Assembly: GCF_014643695.1 (NCBI RefSeq)
Contig: NZ_BMJY01000001.1
Location: 372,001-436,000, forward strand
DNA: 64,000 nt
Source: Microbacterium album
GTDB lineage: Bacteria > Actinomycetota > Actinomycetes > Actinomycetales > Microbacteriaceae
Reading direction: 5' to 3'
Shown: positions 27,124 to 36,422 of the stretch, piece after piece
Numbering within the stretch: the first letter of the stretch is position 1
Layout of the letters: every line of letters starts with the position of its first letter
Made by a program: the position numbers and the translations under genes
Notes under the pieces: model-generated
What the model was told of the DNA's origin: nothing
What the model saw: only the letters and a program-made list of their open reading frames with translations
Database searches by the model: none

Positions 27124-28642
27124 CGTGCCGGGCGGTGCGGCGGTGCCCGCCGTGCGCATGCGTGAGGTCGTCAAGGACTTCGGGCCCGTCAAGGTGCTGA
27201 AATCCGTCGATCTCGAGATCCACGCGGGCGAAGTCCACGCGCTCGCGGGCGAGAACGGGGCGGGCAAGTCCACGCTCATGAAGATCCTCCAGGGCGTGTA
27301 CCCGATCACATCCGGCACCATCGAGGTCCGCGGTGAGCCCGTTGAGATCCGCGACACGAGCGATGCCGAGCGCGCCGGGATCGGCATGGTCTTCCAGGAG
27401 TTCAGCCTGATCCCGTCGATGACCGTGGCGCAGAACATCTTCCTGAACCGGGAGAAGCGCGGCCGCCTCGGACTGGTGGACGACCGCGCAGCGCAGGAAG
27501 AGTCGCGGCGCATCTTCCAGCAGCTGGGCGTCTCCGTCGACCCGGGCGCGGTCGTGGGCGACCTCGGCACGGCGTACTGGCAGCTCGTGGAGATCGCGAA
27601 GGCCGTGGTCAAGGACGCCAAGGTCCTGGTGATGGACGAGCCGACCGCGAGCCTCGCCAAGCACGAGGTGGAGAACCTGTTCGCGCTGATCGAACGCTTG
27701 AAGGCGCAAGGGATCGCGATCGTCTACATCTCCCACCGGATGGACGAGATCCGCCGCATCGCGGACCGCATCACGGTGCTCAGGGATGGCCGGGTCGTAC
27801 TGAGCGACGCCGTCGACTCGCTCACGTCGGCCGAGATCATCGAAGCCATCATTGGGCGTCGCCTGGCGAGCGACCTGGTCTACCGCGACAGGGTCAGGGA
27901 CACTGATGCGCCGGTGGTGCTCGAGGCGGACGGCGTCGCGAGCGAGAACGTGCTCCGGGGCGTTGACCTGAGCGTGCGGGCGGGAGAGATCGTCGGGCTC
28001 GCGGGGCTCATGGGCAGCGGGCGGACCGAGTTCGCCCGCGTCGTGAGCGGGCTCGACCGCGCTACGCGCGGCACACTGCGTCTGGCGGGACGACCGGTCG
28101 TCTTCCGCCATGCGCGCGAGGCGCAGCGGGCGGGGGTCGCGCTCATCCCCGAGGACCGTCGGGAGCAGGGGCTGGTGCTCGAGCACTCCGTCTCGGACAA
28201 CCTCGTGCTGCCGGTTCTCGATCGCGTCCGTCGCGGTCCCCTCGTCAGCGTGCGCAGGACCAGGGAACTGACCGAGCGGCTCGTGAGCCAGTACGCGATC
28301 AAGGCCTCGGACCCCTATGCCCCGGTGAACCTCCTGTCGGGTGGCAACCAGCAGAAGGTCGTCGTCGCGAAGTGGATCAACACCGACCCGCAGTTGCTGA
28401 TCATGGACGAGCCGACCGCGGGCGTCGACATCGGCACCAAGACCGAGATCCTCGAGATGGTGCGGGAGTTCGCCTCGCAGGGGAACGCGGTCCTGTTCAT
28501 CTCGTCGGAGTTGCCCGAGCTCCTCGCGGTCGCGGACCGCGTCGTGGTCCTGCGGGAGGGCCGCACCCACCGTGTGCTCGATCGCTCCGCGATCACGAGC
28601 GAAGAGCACTTGCAACTCGTCATCCAGGGAGAGGCCGCATGA
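27104..28642 (+). CDS. CUT2 sugar ABC transporter ATP-binding protein (RbsA/MglA-like)
   Basis: 512 residues, two fused nucleotide-binding domains. NBD1: Walker A GENGAGKST (49-57), Walker B LVMDEP (175-180), with a degenerate signature (DLGTAYWQ instead of LSGGQ-like). NBD2: Walker A carries Arg in place of Lys (GLMGSGRTE, 301-309), signature LSGGNQQ (411-417), Walker B LLIMDEP (431-437). The Lys-to-Arg change is normal for CUT2 ATPases. It powers import with the adjacent permease and binding protein; gene overlaps on both sides show translational coupling. Confidence 0.94.
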   Translation: MSAPAADVPGGAAVPAVRMREVVKDFGPVKVLKSVDLEIHAGEVHALAGENGAGKSTLMKILQGVYPITSGTIEVRGEPVEIRDTSDAERAGIGMVFQEFSLIPSMTVAQNIFLNREKRGRLGLVDDRAAQEESRRIFQQLGVSVDPGAVVGDLGTAYWQLVEIAKAVVKDAKVLVMDEPTASLAKHEVENLFALIERLKAQGIAIVYISHRMDEIRRIADRITVLRDGRVVLSDAVDSLTSAEIIEAIIGRRLASDLVYRDRVRDTDAPVVLEADGVASENVLRGVDLSVRAGEIVGLAGLMGSGRTEFARVVSGLDRATRGTLRLAGRPVVFRHAREAQRAGVALIPEDRREQGLVLEHSVSDNLVLPVLDRVRRGPLVSVRRTRELTERLVSQYAIKASDPYAPVNLLSGGNQQKVVVAKWINTDPQLLIMDEPTAGVDIGTKTEILEMVREFASQGNAVLFISSELPELLAVADRVVVLREGRTHRVLDRSAITSEEHLQLVIQGEAA

Positions 28643-29616
28643 GCAGCCAGGCCACGACGGCATCGCCGTCGCCATCGCTCGTCCAGCGCATCGCATCGCG
28701 CATGGACTGGCGCAGCAACATCATCTACGTCGCCTTTGTGCTCGTCTTCATCCTGTTTGCGGTCATGCTCGGGGACGCAGGCTTCCTGTCCTCGAACAAC
28801 CTGCTGAACATCGTGCGGCAGACTGCGACGATCTCGGTGATGGCCGTCGCCATGACGTTCGTGATCGCCAACGCTGAGATCGACCTCAGCGTCGGTTCCG
28901 TCGCCGGGCTGGCCTCCGTCGTGACGGCGATCACGATCTCGCACATGGGCCTCCTCCCCGGGATCCTCGCGGGCCTGCTGGCCGGTGCCGTCATCGGCGC
29001 GATCAACGGCGCGCTCGTCGCGCTGCTGAAGATCCCGTCCTTCCTCGTAACGCTGGGCATGCTCGGCCTCGCGGCGGGACTCGCGCAGTGGATCACGGGG
29101 TCCGCGCCGCAGCCCATCACGGACCCGACCTACGTGCTGATCTTCGGCGGCGGTGACTTCGGTCCCGTGCCCGGACTGCTCGTCTGGACGGTGCTGGCGG
29201 TCGGCGTCGGTTGGGTCGTGATGAACCGGACCCGCTACGGCCGGCAGGTGCTCGCCACTGGCGGAAACCCCACGGCGGCCGCTTACACGGGTATCCGCAC
29301 GGCGCGGATCAAGTTCACCGTTCTCCTGACCTCCGGTGTCGTGGCCGCCCTCGCGGGCATGCTCTACGCGGGGCGCCTCGAATCGGGCCGGTTCCAGTGG
29401 GGCCAGGGCGATGAGCTCACCGTCATCGCGGCAGTGATCCTCGGCGGCACGAGCCTTTTCGGCGGCCGTGGCGCGATCATCGGCACGCTCTTCGGCTCGC
29501 TGTTCATGGGCCTGGTGAACAACGGACTCATCCTGGCGGGTCTGGACGTGGCGCAGCAGCAGGTCGTGCGCGGCGGGATCATCATCGCGGCCGTGGCCCT
29601 CTCGAGGAAGAAGTGA
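28639..29616 (+). CDS. CUT2 sugar ABC transporter permease (RbsC-like)
   Basis: 325 residues from the ATG at 28639 overlapping the ATPase stop (ATGA). About ten hydrophobic segments and the BPD_transp_2 pattern, including IDLSVGSVAGLASV, GNPTAAAYTGI and ILGGTSLFGGRGAIIGTLFG. Only one permease gene is present, so the channel is probably a homodimer. Confidence 0.94.
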   Translation: MSSQATTASPSPSLVQRIASRMDWRSNIIYVAFVLVFILFAVMLGDAGFLSSNNLLNIVRQTATISVMAVAMTFVIANAEIDLSVGSVAGLASVVTAITISHMGLLPGILAGLLAGAVIGAINGALVALLKIPSFLVTLGMLGLAAGLAQWITGSAPQPITDPTYVLIFGGGDFGPVPGLLVWTVLAVGVGWVVMNRTRYGRQVLATGGNPTAAAYTGIRTARIKFTVLLTSGVVAALAGMLYAGRLESGRFQWGQGDELTVIAAVILGGTSLFGGRGAIIGTLFGSLFMGLVNNGLILAGLDVAQQQVVRGGIIIAAVALSRKK

Positions 29617-30725
29617 GTGTGCGCAAGCCGATCCGCAGCGGCATCATCGGCACCGGATTCATGGGCACCGTCCACACCCGTGCGGTACGCGCGGCGGGAG
29701 GCGTCGTCACCGCGTACGCCGGTCGCGACCCAGGACGCACCGCCGCGGCGGCTGAGGCTGCGGGGGTCGAGCTGGCGCTCACGCCGGCGGAACTCATCGC
29801 GCACCCGGACGTGGACGTCGTGCACGTGTGCACACCGAACGCACAGCACGTCGAGCTGGCTGCAGCCGCGATCGCCGCGGGGAAGCACGTCGTGTGCGAG
29901 AAGCCGCTCGCATTGAGCGCAGCGGAGGCGCGCACGTTGCTGACGGCGGCGGAAGCGGCGGGTGTGGTGCACGCGGTTCCGTTCGTGTACCGGTACTACC
30001 CGGTGGTCCGTGAGGCCAGGGCCAGGATCGGCGAGGCGGGAGAGAGGATCTGGCTCGCGCACGGCCACTACCTCCAGGACTGGCTCGCGGCACGTCATTC
30101 GTTCAACTGGCGCATCGACGAGGGCGAATCGCGCGCGTTCGCCGACATCGGTGTGCACTGGTGTGACCTACTGGAGTTCACGACGGGGCACCGGATCAGC
30201 CGACTTTCGGCGATAAGCTCGCAGCTGCACGAGTCTCGCCTCGCCGAGGGAGCGGAGGTGCCGGTCGCCTCGGAGGACGGTGTCACCATGCTGTTCGAGA
30301 CGGACCGCGGAGCCACGGGGAGCGTGGTCATCTCGCAGGCGAGTCCGGGCCGCAAGAACCGTCTCTGGCTCTCCCTCGACGGTGAGCGGTTCTCGTACTC
30401 GTTCGACCAGGAGAACCCGGATCGGCTCTGGGTGGGGTCGATCGAGGACGTGTCCGTGACACCGAAGGGCGCCGAGACCACGCGCGCGGCGAGTGCGGTC
30501 GCCCCGTACGTGACGGTGCCCTCGGGTCATCCTCAGGGATATCAGGACTGCTTCACGCTGTTCATGTCGGAGGTCCACTCGGCCGTGCGCGGTCAGCCGA
30601 TCGAGGGGATGCCGACGTTCGCGGACGGCGTGCGGGCCGCCGCGCTCACAGAGGCAGTGGTCTCATCCGCGGACAGCGCCAGCTGGGTGCAGGTCGGCGC
30701 TACGGAACCAGTTGGGAGGCTGTGA
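29613..30725 (+). CDS. Second Gfo/Idh/MocA oxidoreductase of the cassette
   Basis: 370 residues, GTG start overlapping the permease stop by 4 bases. Rossmann motif IIGTGFMGTVH (11-21), catalytic Lys in CEKPLA (K97) and DIGVHWCDLLEF with D178 and H182. It shares the YLQDW motif (153-157) with the first dehydrogenase but is otherwise diverged, so they are not a recent duplicate. In a levoglucosan-type route it would be the reductase returning 3-keto-glucose to glucose (LgdC role); this is inference. Confidence 0.82.
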   Translation: MSVRKPIRSGIIGTGFMGTVHTRAVRAAGGVVTAYAGRDPGRTAAAAEAAGVELALTPAELIAHPDVDVVHVCTPNAQHVELAAAAIAAGKHVVCEKPLALSAAEARTLLTAAEAAGVVHAVPFVYRYYPVVREARARIGEAGERIWLAHGHYLQDWLAARHSFNWRIDEGESRAFADIGVHWCDLLEFTTGHRISRLSAISSQLHESRLAEGAEVPVASEDGVTMLFETDRGATGSVVISQASPGRKNRLWLSLDGERFSYSFDQENPDRLWVGSIEDVSVTPKGAETTRAASAVAPYVTVPSGHPQGYQDCFTLFMSEVHSAVRGQPIEGMPTFADGVRAAALTEAVVSSADSASWVQVGATEPVGRL

Positions 30726-31774
30726 TGGACGACGACACGAAACAGGCGGGGCGCGCCGCGCAGGCGCCGGGCACGCGCCCCGTGACGCTCTTCACCGGGC
30801 AGTGGGCAGATCTTCCGTTTGCGGAGGTCGCGCGGCTCGCGTCCGATTGGGGATACGACGGTCTGGAGATCGCCTGCTCGGGTGATCACCTCGACCTGCA
30901 GCGCGCGGAGGAGGATCCCGCGTACCTGGCTGAGCGCCGCGAGATCCTGGATCGTCACGGTCTGTCGGTATATGCGATCTCGAACCACCTCGCGGGCCAG
31001 GCAGTGTGCGACGCGCCCATCGACTTTCGCCACGAGGCGATCCTGCGGCCGTACATCTGGGCGGACGGGGACGACGAGGGGGTGCGCACCCGCGCGGCGG
31101 AGGACATGAAGCGCGCAGCTCGCGTCGCCCGTAAGCTCGGCGTCGACACGGTGGTCGGCTTCACCGGGAGCTCCATCTGGCAGTACGTCGCGATGTTCCC
31201 GCCCGTCCCCGCGAGCGCCATCGAGGCGGGGTTCGACGACTTCGCTGCGCGATGGAATCCGATCCTCGATGTGTTCGACGACGAGGGCGTGCGCTTCGCG
31301 CACGAGGTGCACCCCGGAGAGATCGCGTACGACTACTGGTCGAGCGTGCGGGCACTCGAGGCAGTCGAACGCCGCTCGGCCTTCGGGTTCAACTGGGACC
31401 CCAGCCACATGATGTGGCAGAACATCGACCCGGTCGGCTTCATCTGGGACTTCCAGGACCGCATCTACCACGTCGACTGCAAGGACACGCGTCTGCGACC
31501 GAGCAACGGCCGATCGGGCGTGCTGGGCTCGCACCTGCCCTGGGGCGACCCCCGGCGAGGATGGGACTTCGTCTCGGTGGGGCACGGGAACGTGCCGTGG
31601 GAAGACGCGTTCCGAGCCCTGGACGCGGTGGGTTACGAGGGGCCGATCTCCGTGGAGTGGGAGGACGCCGGCATGGACCGTCTCCACGGCGCCCCCGAGG
31701 CGCTGGGAGTGATCCGGTCGCTGCTGTGGCGCCGGCCTGAGGCTTCGTTCGACGCAGCCTTCTCGAATCAGTGA
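30725..31774 (+). CDS. Second TIM-barrel isomerase/epimerase-like protein of the cassette
   Basis: 349 residues from ATG 30725, which has GGGAGG five bases upstream; a GTG one codon earlier is less well spaced. Larger AP-endonuclease-2 type barrel with all four metal ligands visible: E194 (AHEVHPGE), D225 (NWDPSH), H249 (YHVDCKD) and E311 (VEWEDAGMD). It may act as beta-eliminase or hydratase on the 3-keto intermediate. C-glycoside deglycosidase alpha subunits have a related fold, but no beta-subunit gene is present. Confidence 0.8.
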   Translation: MDDDTKQAGRAAQAPGTRPVTLFTGQWADLPFAEVARLASDWGYDGLEIACSGDHLDLQRAEEDPAYLAERREILDRHGLSVYAISNHLAGQAVCDAPIDFRHEAILRPYIWADGDDEGVRTRAAEDMKRAARVARKLGVDTVVGFTGSSIWQYVAMFPPVPASAIEAGFDDFAARWNPILDVFDDEGVRFAHEVHPGEIAYDYWSSVRALEAVERRSAFGFNWDPSHMMWQNIDPVGFIWDFQDRIYHVDCKDTRLRPSNGRSGVLGSHLPWGDPRRGWDFVSVGHGNVPWEDAFRALDAVGYEGPISVEWEDAGMDRLHGAPEALGVIRSLLWRRPEASFDAAFSNQ

Positions 31775-31807
31775 GTCACACCCGTCCGCGACCGGTCAAC
31801 CGCCGCG

Positions 31808-31829
31808 CGTCCCGACGCCCGCCGGGACG
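31808..31829 (+). terminator. Hairpin closing the sugar operon
   Basis: Stem CGTCCCG/CGGGACG (7 bp) with an 8-base loop, between the last cassette gene and the ruvC promoter. Short, so termination may be incomplete. Confidence 0.45.
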
Positions 31830-31837
31830 ACGCCGCC

Positions 31838-31843
31838 TACGCT
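31838..31843 (+). promoter_or_regulatory. Probable -10 of ruvC (leaderless)
   Basis: TACGCT lies 6 bases before the ruvC GTG with no Shine-Dalgarno, so ruvCAB has its own promoter and does not depend on readthrough from the cassette or yebC. Confidence 0.5.
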
Positions 31844-31849
31844 GAGACG

Positions 31850-32434
31850 GTGTCCTCCCTGCGCGTGCTCGGCATCGACCCCGGCCTGACCCGGTGCGGG
31901 GTGGGTGTCGTCGAGGTCGCGCGCGACCGGAGCGCCTCGCTCGTCCACGTGGGAGTCGTGCGGTCGTCCGCCGACGCGCCCGTCGCCGAGCGCCTCGCGG
32001 CGATCGCTCGGGGCATCCGGGAGGTCCTCGACGCGCACAGGCCGGACGTGGTCGCGGTCGAGCGCGTGTTCGCGCAGCACAACCTGCACTCGGTCACGGG
32101 CACGGCCCAGGCGAGCGGGGTCGCGCTGTTCCTCGCCGCCGAGCGGGGGATCCCCGCCGCGACGCACACGCCGAGCGAGGTCAAGGCGGCCGTGACCGGG
32201 TACGGCTCGGCCGACAAGCGGCAGGTCCAGGCGATGGTCGCGCGCGTGCTTCGCCTCGATGCGCTGCCGCAGCCCGCCGACGCGGCCGACGCGCTCGCGC
32301 TCGCGCTGTGCCACGCCTGGCGCGGCGGTTCCTCGGCGCAGGCGCACACGGGCGAGGCCGCGCTCACCCCCGCGCAGCGCGCCTGGGCGGAGGCCGAGTC
32401 GCGCTCGCGGCGCACGCGTGTCGCTCGAACATAG
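31850..32434 (+). CDS. ruvC: Holliday junction endonuclease RuvC
   Basis: 194 residues, slightly longer than the E. coli protein because of a charged C-terminal tail. The acidic active-site residues are in [18 protein letters not shown] and [12 protein letters not shown], with the YGSADKRQV loop. It resolves Holliday junctions with RuvAB. First gene of ruvCAB; 28 bases separate it from ruvA. Confidence 0.96.
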   Translation: MSSLRVLGIDPGLTRCGVGVVEVARDRSASLVHVGVVRSSADAPVAERLAAIARGIREVLDAHRPDVVAVERVFAQHNLHSVTGTAQASGVALFLAAERGIPAATHTPSEVKAAVTGYGSADKRQVQAMVARVLRLDALPQPADAADALALALCHAWRGGSSAQAHTGEAALTPAQRAWAEAESRSRRTRVART

Positions 32435-32461
32435 GTGCGAAGCGGTGCGTAGGCTGGCCGC

Positions 32462-33094
32462 ATGATCTCCTCCCTGCGCGGCACGGTGCTGCATGTCGCC
32501 TCGTCCGCGGGCGGCGCCGACAGCGTCGTCGTCGAGGTCGGGGGAGTCGGCTTCTCCGTGGCGGTGCCGCCCGACGTCGCACGCACCGCCCGCGTGGGGG
32601 AAGAGCTCGCGCTGCACACCACCCTCATCGTCCGCGAGGACGCGCTGTCGCTGTTCGGGTTCGCGTCGCGGGACGAGCTGGAGGTGTTCGGCACGATGCT
32701 GACCGTCTCGGGTGTCGGGCCGAAGTCGGCGCTGGGCGTGCTGTCGGCCCTCACCGTGGATCAGATCGCCGCGGCGGTGGCGGAGGACGACGACAAGCCG
32801 TTCCGGCGCGTGTCCGGGATCGGTCCCAAGACCGCCAAGCTCATCGTCGTGCAGCTGCAGGGCAAGCTGGCGCCGCCCGCGGCCGCGGAGCCGGCCGCGC
32901 CGCTCGCGGCCGACATCACGGCGCGCGTCGTGCAGGCGGTGGCCGGGCTGGGCTGGCCGGAGCGCGTGGCGGGCGACGCCGTGGCGCGGGCGGCGGAAGC
33001 CGCGTCCGAGGCGGATCGCGCGTCCGTGCAGGCGCTGCTGCGGTTGACGCTCGCGCTGCTCGGCCCCGCCGGGCAGGGAGCGACGCGTGGCTGA
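32462..33094 (+). CDS. ruvA: Holliday junction branch-migration protein RuvA
   Basis: 210 residues: OB-fold N-terminus (MISSLRGTV), tandem helix-hairpin-helix ([22 protein letters not shown]), an Ala-rich linker and the C-terminal RuvB-binding domain. TAGGCT (32450-32455) is 6 bases from the ATG, suggesting an internal leaderless promoter. Overlaps ruvB by 8 bases. Confidence 0.96.
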   Translation: MISSLRGTVLHVASSAGGADSVVVEVGGVGFSVAVPPDVARTARVGEELALHTTLIVREDALSLFGFASRDELEVFGTMLTVSGVGPKSALGVLSALTVDQIAAAVAEDDDKPFRRVSGIGPKTAKLIVVQLQGKLAPPAAAEPAAPLAADITARVVQAVAGLGWPERVAGDAVARAAEAASEADRASVQALLRLTLALLGPAGQGATRG

Positions 33095-34121
33095 CGACCG
33101 CGATGTGACATCGCCCGACGCGCTCGACGACTCCGAGCTCGCGATCGAGGGCGCCCTGCGCCCGGGCTCGCTGGCCGAGTTCGTCGGGCAGCAGAAGGTC
33201 CGGGGTCAGCTGCAGCTGCTGCTCGACGCCGCCCGCATCCAGCAGCGGCCCGCCGACCACATCCTGCTGGCGGGGCCGCCCGGGCTCGGCAAGACGACCC
33301 TCGCCATGATCGTGGCGCACGAGAGCGAACGGCCGCTGCGCATGTCCAGCGGCCCCGCGATCCAGCACGCGGGCGATCTCGCCGCGCTCCTGTCGAGCCT
33401 CACGCCCGGCGAGGTGCTGTTCATCGACGAGATCCACCGGATGGCGCGCTCGGCCGAGGAGATGCTCTACCTCGCCATGGAGGACTTCCGCATCGACATC
33501 ATGGTGGGCAAGGGCGCCGGCGCCACGAGCATTCCGCTCGACCTGGCACCGTTCACGCTGGTCGGCGCGACGACGCGCTCGGGCCTGCTGCCGAACCCGC
33601 TGCGGGACCGCTTCGGCTTCACCGCACACCTCGAGTACTACGAGCCCGAGGAGCTCGAGCGCGTGATCGCCCGCTCCGCCGACAAGCTGGGTGTGCGGCT
33701 GGGGGAGGCGCAGCGCGCGGAGATCGCGCGCCGCTCGCGCGGCACGCCCCGCATCGCGAACAGGCTGCTGCGCCGCGTGCGGGACTGGGCGCTCGTTAAG
33801 TCGGGCGGCGGCGAGGCCGCGCTCGCGGACGTGCGCGCGGCGCTCGAGCTCTACGACGTCGACGAGATCGGCCTCGACCGGTTGGACCGCGCCGTGCTCG
33901 ACGCGCTCGTCCGTCGCTTCCGGGGCGGCCCGGTCGGGCTGTCCACGCTCGCGGTCGCCGTGGGGGAGGAATCCGACACCGTCGAGAGCGTGGTCGAGCC
34001 CTATCTCGTGAGGATCGGGTACATGGGACGCACGCCGCGGGGGCGGGTCGCGACACCGGAGGCCTACGCGCACCTGGGCATCGCGCACCCGGACGGGGCG
34101 CTTCACCTGGATGACCTATAA
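33087..34121 (+). CDS. ruvB: Holliday junction branch-migration ATPase RuvB
   Basis: 344 residues, full length. AAA+ motor with Walker [10 protein letters not shown], Walker [10 protein letters not shown], sensor 1 VGATTRSG and the winged-helix C-terminus ([16 protein letters not shown]). GTG start inside the ruvA 3' end. Drives branch migration with RuvA. Confidence 0.97.
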   Translation: MADDRDVTSPDALDDSELAIEGALRPGSLAEFVGQQKVRGQLQLLLDAARIQQRPADHILLAGPPGLGKTTLAMIVAHESERPLRMSSGPAIQHAGDLAALLSSLTPGEVLFIDEIHRMARSAEEMLYLAMEDFRIDIMVGKGAGATSIPLDLAPFTLVGATTRSGLLPNPLRDRFGFTAHLEYYEPEELERVIARSADKLGVRLGEAQRAEIARRSRGTPRIANRLLRRVRDWALVKSGGGEAALADVRAALELYDVDEIGLDRLDRAVLDALVRRFRGGPVGLSTLAVAVGEESDTVESVVEPYLVRIGYMGRTPRGRVATPEAYAHLGIAHPDGALHLDDL

Positions 34122-34211
34122 TCGCTGAAGGTCTGGGCGCCCGCGCCCCGAAATCCCCACCTGCAGCGTCGAGACGGCGCGTGCGCCCCCGCGAAAGGCT
34201 GTTCCCGCCCC

Positions 34212-34640
34212 ATGCCTATGGATCTTCTGCTCATCGTCGTCCTGATCGCGCTGCTGATCTTCATGTTCGTCAGCTCGCGGCGCCGTCAGCAGAAGATGCG
34301 GGAGGAGCAGGAGCGCAAGGCCGAGCTCATGGTGCCGGGTGCGCGCATCATGACGCGTTCGGGGATGTTCGGCACGCTCGTCTCGTTCGACAAGGAGGAT
34401 CTCTCCAAGCCGGCCGAGGTCGAGATCGCCCCCGGCGTGATCGTCGAGCTCCACACGCAGGCCGTGGACCTCGCCCCCGAGGAGAGCGCGCCGGTCGCCG
34501 ACGAGGAGACGCCGGAGGAGGAGCTCGACGAGGCCGCTCCAGATGCACGTGAGGAGGACCGCGCGGACGCGGGACTCGAGCCGCCGTCCGCGGAAGGCCC
34601 CGACACCGATGCGCGTTCCGGTGACGACAAGAAGGACTGA
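34212..34640 (+). CDS. yajC: Preprotein translocase subunit YajC
   Basis: 142 residues. One N-terminal membrane helix (MDLLLIVVLIALLIFMFVS), the basic RRRQQKMREEQ stretch and the YajC core (VPGARIMTRSGMFGTLVS), then a long acidic tail of about 55 residues that is longer than in E. coli. It partners SecDF. ATG 34218 is an alternative start. Confidence 0.93.
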   Translation: MPMDLLLIVVLIALLIFMFVSSRRRQQKMREEQERKAELMVPGARIMTRSGMFGTLVSFDKEDLSKPAEVEIAPGVIVELHTQAVDLAPEESAPVADEETPEEELDEAAPDAREEDRADAGLEPPSAEGPDTDARSGDDKKD

Positions 34641-34682
34641 CCTCTCCGCCTCCGTCCGAATCGCTGGAGAAAGCTGACCCCC

Positions 34683-36422
34683 GTGGCGACTCCCACACCC
34701 GTGCGCCGTGCGTGGCGCGTCCTTACCGGCCTGCTGGTCATCACCGCCGTCCTCTTCGGGGTCAATGCCCTCGGAGTTCACGTCTTCAAGGGGGAGGGGT
34801 GGGTCCCCGAGCAGGGAGGCACATGGGTGCCCGAGCTCGCCCTCGACCTCCAGGGCGGCACCCAGATCGTCCTCGAGGCGCAGACCGAGGGCGCCGATCC
34901 CTCCGCCGAGCAGCTCAACCAGGCGGTGGCGATCATCCGCCAGCGCGTCGACGCCTCGGGCGTCGGCGAGGCTGACGTGGCGACGCAGGGCAACCGCAAC
35001 ATCGTCGTGCAGATCCCGGGAACGGCCGACGACGAGACCCGAGCGCGCATCGAGCAGAGCGCGCAGCTCGAGCTGCGTGCGGTCATCTACGCGTCCGGCC
35101 CCACGAACACCTTCGTGGGGGAGGACGGCGCCGAGACGCCCTATCCGTCGCCCGACCCGTCGCTGAACGCGACGCCCGAGGTCGAGCCGTCCCACGGTTC
35201 CGACCCCAACTGGGTCAGCGACTACCTGTTCGCGGAGTTCCTCGCGTACGACTGTGCGGACCCGTCGAACGACGCATCGTCGGCTCCCGCCGGTCAGCCG
35301 CTTATCACCTGCGACGCGCAGGGCGCCGCGAAGTACATCCTCGGTCCGGTCGAGATGGACGGCTCATCGATCAGCGACGCCACGAGCGGCATGAACGCCC
35401 AGAACGGCCGCTGGGAGGTGCAGATCAACTTCGACGACGCCGGTGCGCGCACGTTCGGGGAGATCAGCCAGCGCCTGTACGGTCAGCAGCCGCCGCTGAA
35501 CCAGTTCGCCTTCGTGCTCGACGGCTCGGTGATCTCCGCGCCCTCGATGGACGCCGTCATCACGAACGGCCGCCCCAGCATCTCGGGTGGCGGGATCACG
35601 GAGACGACCGCGAAGACCCTCGCGGACCAGCTGAAGTTCGGCGCCCTGCCGCTCAGCTTCGAGGTCGTCAGCTCCGACACGATCTCGGCCACGCTGGGCT
35701 CACAGCAGCTCCAGAGCGGCCTGGTGGCCGGCATCATCGGCCTGATCCTCGTCGCCCTGTTCGTCGTGCTCATCAGCTACCGCTCCCTGGGCTTCGTGAT
35801 CATCGCGTCCCTGGTCGTGATGGGCGTGCTGACCTACATCCTGCTGTGTCTGCTGTCGTGGCGCCTGGGCTACCGGCTCTCGCTCGCGGGCGTCGCCGGC
35901 CTGATCGTGACGATCGGCTTCACGGCGGACTCGTTCATCGTGTACTTCGAACGCATCCGCGACGAGCTCCGCGACGGCAAACCGGTCACGGTCGCGGTCG
36001 AGGACGGATGGGCGCGCGCCAAGCGCACGATCTACATCTCCAAGTCGATCAACGTCCTGGCCGCGGTCGTGCTGTACATCCTGGCCGACGCGACCGTGAA
36101 GGGCTTCGCGTTCACGCTCGGGCTCACGACCGTGCTGGACATCCTCATCTTCGTGATGTTCACGCATCCCGTCATGCAGATCCTGGTCCGCACACGCTTC
36201 TTCGGCGAAGGGCACCCCCTGTCCGGGCTGAATCCCGAGGCGCTCGGGGCCGTCTACCGGGGCCGCGCCCGCTTCCGGACCCCCGTGACCACCGGCACGC
36301 GCGTGAAGCGCTCCCGCGGCGAGGCGGAACGCCGACAGACGATCGCGGAACGCAAACAGGCGGAACTGGCCGCATCGCAAGCCGCGGGCAAGAGCGGCGC
36401 CGCCAAGGAGGAGAACGTCTGA
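34683..36422 (+). CDS. secD: Protein translocase subunit SecD
   Basis: 579 residues, GTG start. An N-terminal helix, a large extracytoplasmic P1 domain and six C-terminal membrane helices. The conserved DLQGGTQIVLEA and the TM4-region AGVAGLIVTIGFTADSF (proton-path Asp) are present. It uses the proton gradient to help pull secreted proteins across the membrane. Its TGA overlaps the secF ATG by one base. Confidence 0.96.
   Translation: MATPTPVRRAWRVLTGLLVITAVLFGVNALGVHVFKGEGWVPEQGGTWVPELALDLQGGTQIVLEAQTEGADPSAEQLNQAVAIIRQRVDASGVGEADVATQGNRNIVVQIPGTADDETRARIEQSAQLELRAVIYASGPTNTFVGEDGAETPYPSPDPSLNATPEVEPSHGSDPNWVSDYLFAEFLAYDCADPSNDASSAPAGQPLITCDAQGAAKYILGPVEMDGSSISDATSGMNAQNGRWEVQINFDDAGARTFGEISQRLYGQQPPLNQFAFVLDGSVISAPSMDAVITNGRPSISGGGITETTAKTLADQLKFGALPLSFEVVSSDTISATLGSQQLQSGLVAGIIGLILVALFVVLISYRSLGFVIIASLVVMGVLTYILLCLLSWRLGYRLSLAGVAGLIVTIGFTADSFIVYFERIRDELRDGKPVTVAVEDGWARAKRTIYISKSINVLAAVVLYILADATVKGFAFTLGLTTVLDILIFVMFTHPVMQILVRTRFFGEGHPLSGLNPEALGAVYRGRARFRTPVTTGTRVKRSRGEAERRQTIAERKQAELAASQAAGKSGAAKEENV

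Noticed and set aside
23785..31774. Cassette as a C-glycoside deglycosidase system
   Set aside because: The large TIM barrel resembles the alpha-subunit fold, but no small beta-subunit gene or flavin oxidase is present.
23785..31774. Cassette as a myo-inositol (iol) operon
   Set aside because: IolE-like barrel and Gfo/Idh enzymes fit partly, but iolB, iolC, iolD and iolA are all missing.
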